Assembly (NCBI GenBank): GCA_965368115.1
Contig: CBDULQ010000181.1
Coordinates: 1 to 7,614 of the forward strand
Direction: 5' to 3'
DNA from: CBDULQ01 sp965368115
GTDB taxonomy: Bacteria; Pseudomonadota; Gammaproteobacteria; SZUA-229
DNA length: 7,614 nucleotides
Below, piece by piece: positions 5,265 through 7,614 of this stretch (its first letter is position 1; each line of letters begins with the position of its first letter). Under the pieces are notes generated by a model that saw only the letters and a list, made by a program, of their open reading frames with translations, was not told the origin of the DNA and searched no databases. The translations under genes and the position numbers were made by a program.

Positions 5265-6425
5265 TCAGTCAAATACAAGCCGCAACCCGGCGAATATATG
5301 GCGCTTGTCCGGGTTGAAAAAATTACGAAACGAGGCGCGGCGAATTTCAGGTCGCGTGAACTGACTGGCGCCGCGCAACACATAATGATTGTCGTCGAAC
5401 CAGGGTTTGGAATATTCATCGTAGGGGAAGGCCTTGAAGCCCTGATAGGGATAAAAAACGTTCTGACACCATTCCCAGACCTGGCCGGTGTGATGCAGTT
5501 GTTCACTGCGTACAGCGGCTTCCCATTCGTGTTCGTGAGGCAGGCGCACTTCCGCCCAGTTGCAGAAGGCTTGTGCTTCAAAATGACTGATACCGTAAAC
5601 CGGCGCATCCGCATCCAGATCGAATGGTCCCTGGTGCCTGATGCCGTACCATTCGCCGCGTTCATTGCGGCACCAGTGTTCGGGGTGTTGAATGTTATTC
5701 AGTTGTTGCCACTGACGACCTGCTTCACTCCACCATTGCGCTTCGTTATAACCATTGTGTTCGATGAAGTTCAGGTATTCACCGTTGCTCACCGGCTTAC
5801 TGGCAATTCTGAAACTTTCCAGGTTACGAATATGACGCGGTAGTTCGTTGTCATACGACATGGGTGATTCGCCGCCAACTTCGAAATCATCCTGTTCGAC
5901 ACGCACGTATTCTTCGATGAGCGGTTTGCTCAATAGCGGTGTTTCCGGGTGGTAATTGCCCTGGTGATTGCGAATGGCAATCTGGTTGAGAATCATCTGC
6001 ATGGTCTCGTAGTGCTGGGCGTAGTGCTGAATTAGAAAATTCTGCAGATACTCGTCATGAAATAATGGATGATCGCTGACCGGTGGGATCATTTCCAGCA
6101 GGAACATGTCGTTGTCGTCCTGCTGTTGTTGAACCTGTGTGAGCAGTTTTTCCAGCTTCGGTAATTTGCCGCCGCGTTTCGGTTTCGGGCAGTTTTCCGG
6201 GATATAAAGTTTTCTGGCCTTGCGTGTGAGTTTGTCGTTGCCCTGAACGACTTCGTGCAGCCAGTAGTTTTCGATGAACATGCAATGGCCCAGATGCCAG
6301 CCGATGGGACTCAGGTCGCCATGAAACTGGTTGCGATAGGTGTAATCGTCCATGCTCAGGAACAGCTCCCGGGTCTTGTTCTGAATGGCGCGCAACCGAA
6401 TCATGGTGGTCAGTGAAGTGCTCAT
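5265..6425 (-). CDS. egtB: EgtB-like iron-dependent sulfoxide synthase (DinB + FGE domains)
   Basis: This 386-residue protein has the two-part build of ergothioneine-type sulfoxide synthases. The N-terminal DinB-like domain carries the iron ligands: H47 in the HLGH block and H134 and H138 in HYAQHYE. From about residue 185 follows a C-terminal formylglycine-enzyme-like domain with NGEYLNF (214-220), RLPHEHEWEAA (294-304), VWEWC (316-320) and the closing FAGLRLV (378-384). In the known pathway EgtB uses oxygen to join gamma-glutamylcysteine (or cysteine) to hercynine. The next-door EgtC-like gene argues for the gamma-glutamylcysteine type. Its ATG overlaps the egtC stop by 4 bp (ATGA), so translation is coupled. 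The protein is somewhat shorter than actinobacterial EgtB. The related selenoneine (SenA) and ovothiol (OvoA) synthases cannot be excluded by eye. No methyltransferase domain is fused. Confidence 0.82.
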   Translation of the reverse strand: MSTSLTTMIRLRAIQNKTRELFLSMDDYTYRNQFHGDLSPIGWHLGHCMFIENYWLHEVVQGNDKLTRKARKLYIPENCPKPKRGGKLPKLEKLLTQVQQQQDDNDMFLLEMIPPVSDHPLFHDEYLQNFLIQHYAQHYETMQMILNQIAIRNHQGNYHPETPLLSKPLIEEYVRVEQDDFEVGGESPMSYDNELPRHIRNLESFRIASKPVSNGEYLNFIEHNGYNEAQWWSEAGRQWQQLNNIQHPEHWCRNERGEWYGIRHQGPFDLDADAPVYGISHFEAQAFCNWAEVRLPHEHEWEAAVRSEQLHHTGQVWEWCQNVFYPYQGFKAFPYDEYSKPWFDDNHYVLRGASQFTRPEIRRASFRNFFNPDKRHIFAGLRLVFD

Positions 6426-7192
6426 AACGCCAGTTCCACCAACTCGTCATCGCGCGACATGATCAGCAAACGGTGTTCATCCACCACTTGCCAGTGAGTA
6501 CTGTCACTGAGCGCTTCGGAAACAATCAGCTGGCTGTCGGGGGCGAAACCCTCCACATTTGCACCATAGTAGAGGGAAGGCGACAGGCCATTGATCGCAT
6601 AGCGTGTGGCATAAATTTTTTCACCGTCGCTCAACATGACATTGAGCAGCGCGGATTGTTGGCCGAGAATTTCGTTCAATATACTGAACGCATGCACAAT
6701 TGCCTGGGTCATATCGTCATTTTCAAGAAAATGTAATATTAGTGCGAAAATATATTCAGAATCGGTGTTGCCCTGGATGTTGGCTTCGAATTCGTGCGCC
6801 AGTATCTTGCGGATCTGCGGTCGCCCGGTTTCCGCAAAATCACGAATATAGCCATTGTGCATGAAGAGCCAGTTCTGATAGCGAAACGGTTGTGTGTTGT
6901 AATGCCCGACACCAAGTCCGGGCGTTGCGCTGCGAACCGTGGCCAGGTATAGATCGGCATGCAAGCTGGAGGCCAGGTCTTCCAGGTTGGCGTCGTTCCA
7001 GATGGGGATGGGTTGACGATAACGCATCGCTTGCCTATGGTGGTACCAGCCAATACCAAAGCCATCGGCGTTGAGTTTCGCTTCCCGTAATTCTCTGGGT
7101 TGCCAGGCCTGTTTTTCCAGGCTGTGTTCAGGTTCAAATAAAAGTCGGTTTAAACTGATATTCGGACCGAGATAAGCAAGTAATCGACACAT
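6422..7192 (-). CDS. egtC: EgtC-like class II glutamine amidotransferase
   Basis: This 256-residue N-terminal-nucleophile hydrolase starts MCRLLAY, so C2 becomes the catalytic N-terminal cysteine once Met is removed. Other class II amidotransferase marks are NADGFGIGWY (41-50), R87 in TVRSATPG, HNG (112-114) and TDSEY (143-147). Beside an EgtB-like gene it is most likely the enzyme that removes the gamma-glutamyl group from hercynylcysteine sulfoxide. The general relative is YafJ, of similar length, whose role is less clear. It would be the first gene of the minus-strand operon. Upstream of its ATG I find no ribosome site and no strong promoter: that DNA is occupied by an AT-richer foreign-looking open frame on the other strand, so how it is expressed is uncertain. 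Confidence 0.82.
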   Translation of the reverse strand: MCRLLAYLGPNISLNRLLFEPEHSLEKQAWQPRELREAKLNADGFGIGWYHHRQAMRYRQPIPIWNDANLEDLASSLHADLYLATVRSATPGLGVGHYNTQPFRYQNWLFMHNGYIRDFAETGRPQIRKILAHEFEANIQGNTDSEYIFALILHFLENDDMTQAIVHAFSILNEILGQQSALLNVMLSDGEKIYATRYAINGLSPSLYYGANVEGFAPDSQLIVSEALSDSTHWQVVDEHRLLIMSRDDELVELAL

Positions 7193-7194
7193 AT

Positions 7195-7614
7195 AATTTC
7201 AAGACGACTGTTTACGGCACATTAACAGAAAATAACAAAGGAATATTAATCTTCGCAGATTTCGATCAAACTACCTATAAGTCAACGGTTCAGTTTATTC
7301 GTACTGATGAGAGTGGTAGCATAATTGATGAGCCAGAAATACTCCCGTTGGAGAAAGTGGTTCCTATCCAAGGGTTTTTACAGTCACCTAATGGCAAATA
7401 CTTAGCGACAACTTATGAAACACTGGCAACTGTAATCGACTTTTTTGAGCTGGCAAGCGGTAAACTACTTTCTACTGTCACAGCAGAAGAATTTTTGAAC
7501 TGGCATCCAGATAATCAGCACATTCTTGTTCGTCAGACATCAAGTGGTGGGCTTTGGCAGACAGATATACATACACAGGAACGAGTTCCGCTTGTTCTGC
7601 AACAACCCAAAAAC
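7195..7614 (+). CDS. Beta-propeller (WD40/TolB-like) fragment without a start codon, runs off the window
   Basis: One plus-strand frame is open from just after a TGA at 7156-7158 to the last base. From about 7195 it reads like real protein. Two blade-like repeats are visible: QSPNGKYLATTYETLATVID followed by ELASGKLLST, then FLNWHPDNQHILVRQTSSGG followed by LWQTDIHTQER. This is the pattern of WD40 or TolB-like propellers. There is no in-frame ATG, and the first GTG (7357) or TTG (7348) would cut into the conserved pattern. The frame's upstream part is the reverse of egtC, so a normal N-terminus cannot be there. Bases 7261-7440 are about 40% G+C, well below the neighbours. It is probably a decapitated gene left by a rearrangement, or a join between unrelated sequences. 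Its function and partner domains are unknown. Confidence 0.6.

Noticed and set aside
5298..5843. 181-codon plus-strand open frame
   Set aside because: It is antisense to the egtB-like gene, whose FGE-type motifs fill the same stretch.

Overview
The window looks like a piece of a gammaproteobacterial chromosome. This is inferred from gene content and protein style (ZnuABC, NadC, a PlsC-type acyltransferase and EgtB/EgtC-like proteins); there is no rRNA or other direct taxonomic marker. Gene-rich parts are GC-rich (38 of 60 bases G or C at 2461-2520 by hand count). The last ~420 bases are much poorer (73 of 180 at 7261-7440).

Layout. Positions 1-658 hold no convincing gene. Positions 1-520 are two copies of a repeat with a 272-base offset, full of hairpins, and 530-557 is a terminator-like hairpin. 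From 659 to 1931, on the minus strand, lie a small PilZ-domain protein and the zinc-binding protein gene znuA, with znuA transcribed first. A 122-bp divergent control region separates znuA from znuC and znuB on the plus strand (2054-3602). znuB meets a PlsC-type acyltransferase gene tail to tail, their stop codons overlapping inside one CTAG. On the minus strand the genes run egtC-like (7192-6422), egtB-like (6425-5265), nadC (5221-4388), plsC-like (4369-3599). They are tightly spaced, with a 4-bp ATGA overlap between the first two, and probably form one operon. The right edge (7195-7614, plus strand) is an AT-richer open frame resembling part of a WD40/TolB-like beta-propeller. It has no start codon at its 5' end and runs off the window.

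How the genes work together. ZnuA catches zinc in the periplasm, ZnuB is the membrane channel and ZnuC the ATPase. Both ZnuA and ZnuC carry histidine-rich stretches. The EgtB-like and EgtC-like proteins are the sulfoxide synthase and the gamma-glutamyl-removing amidohydrolase types used in ergothioneine-like thiol-histidine synthesis, but the methyltransferase EgtD is not in this window. NadC makes nicotinate mononucleotide for NAD, and the acyltransferase probably makes phosphatidic acid.

Most interesting signal. The repeat at 1-520 is not just duplicated DNA. The two copies differ at four stem pairs in a compensating way, which points to selection on a folded RNA or single-stranded DNA. Two of its hairpins share bases and exclude each other, and one is followed by a T-rich tract, an attenuator-like arrangement.
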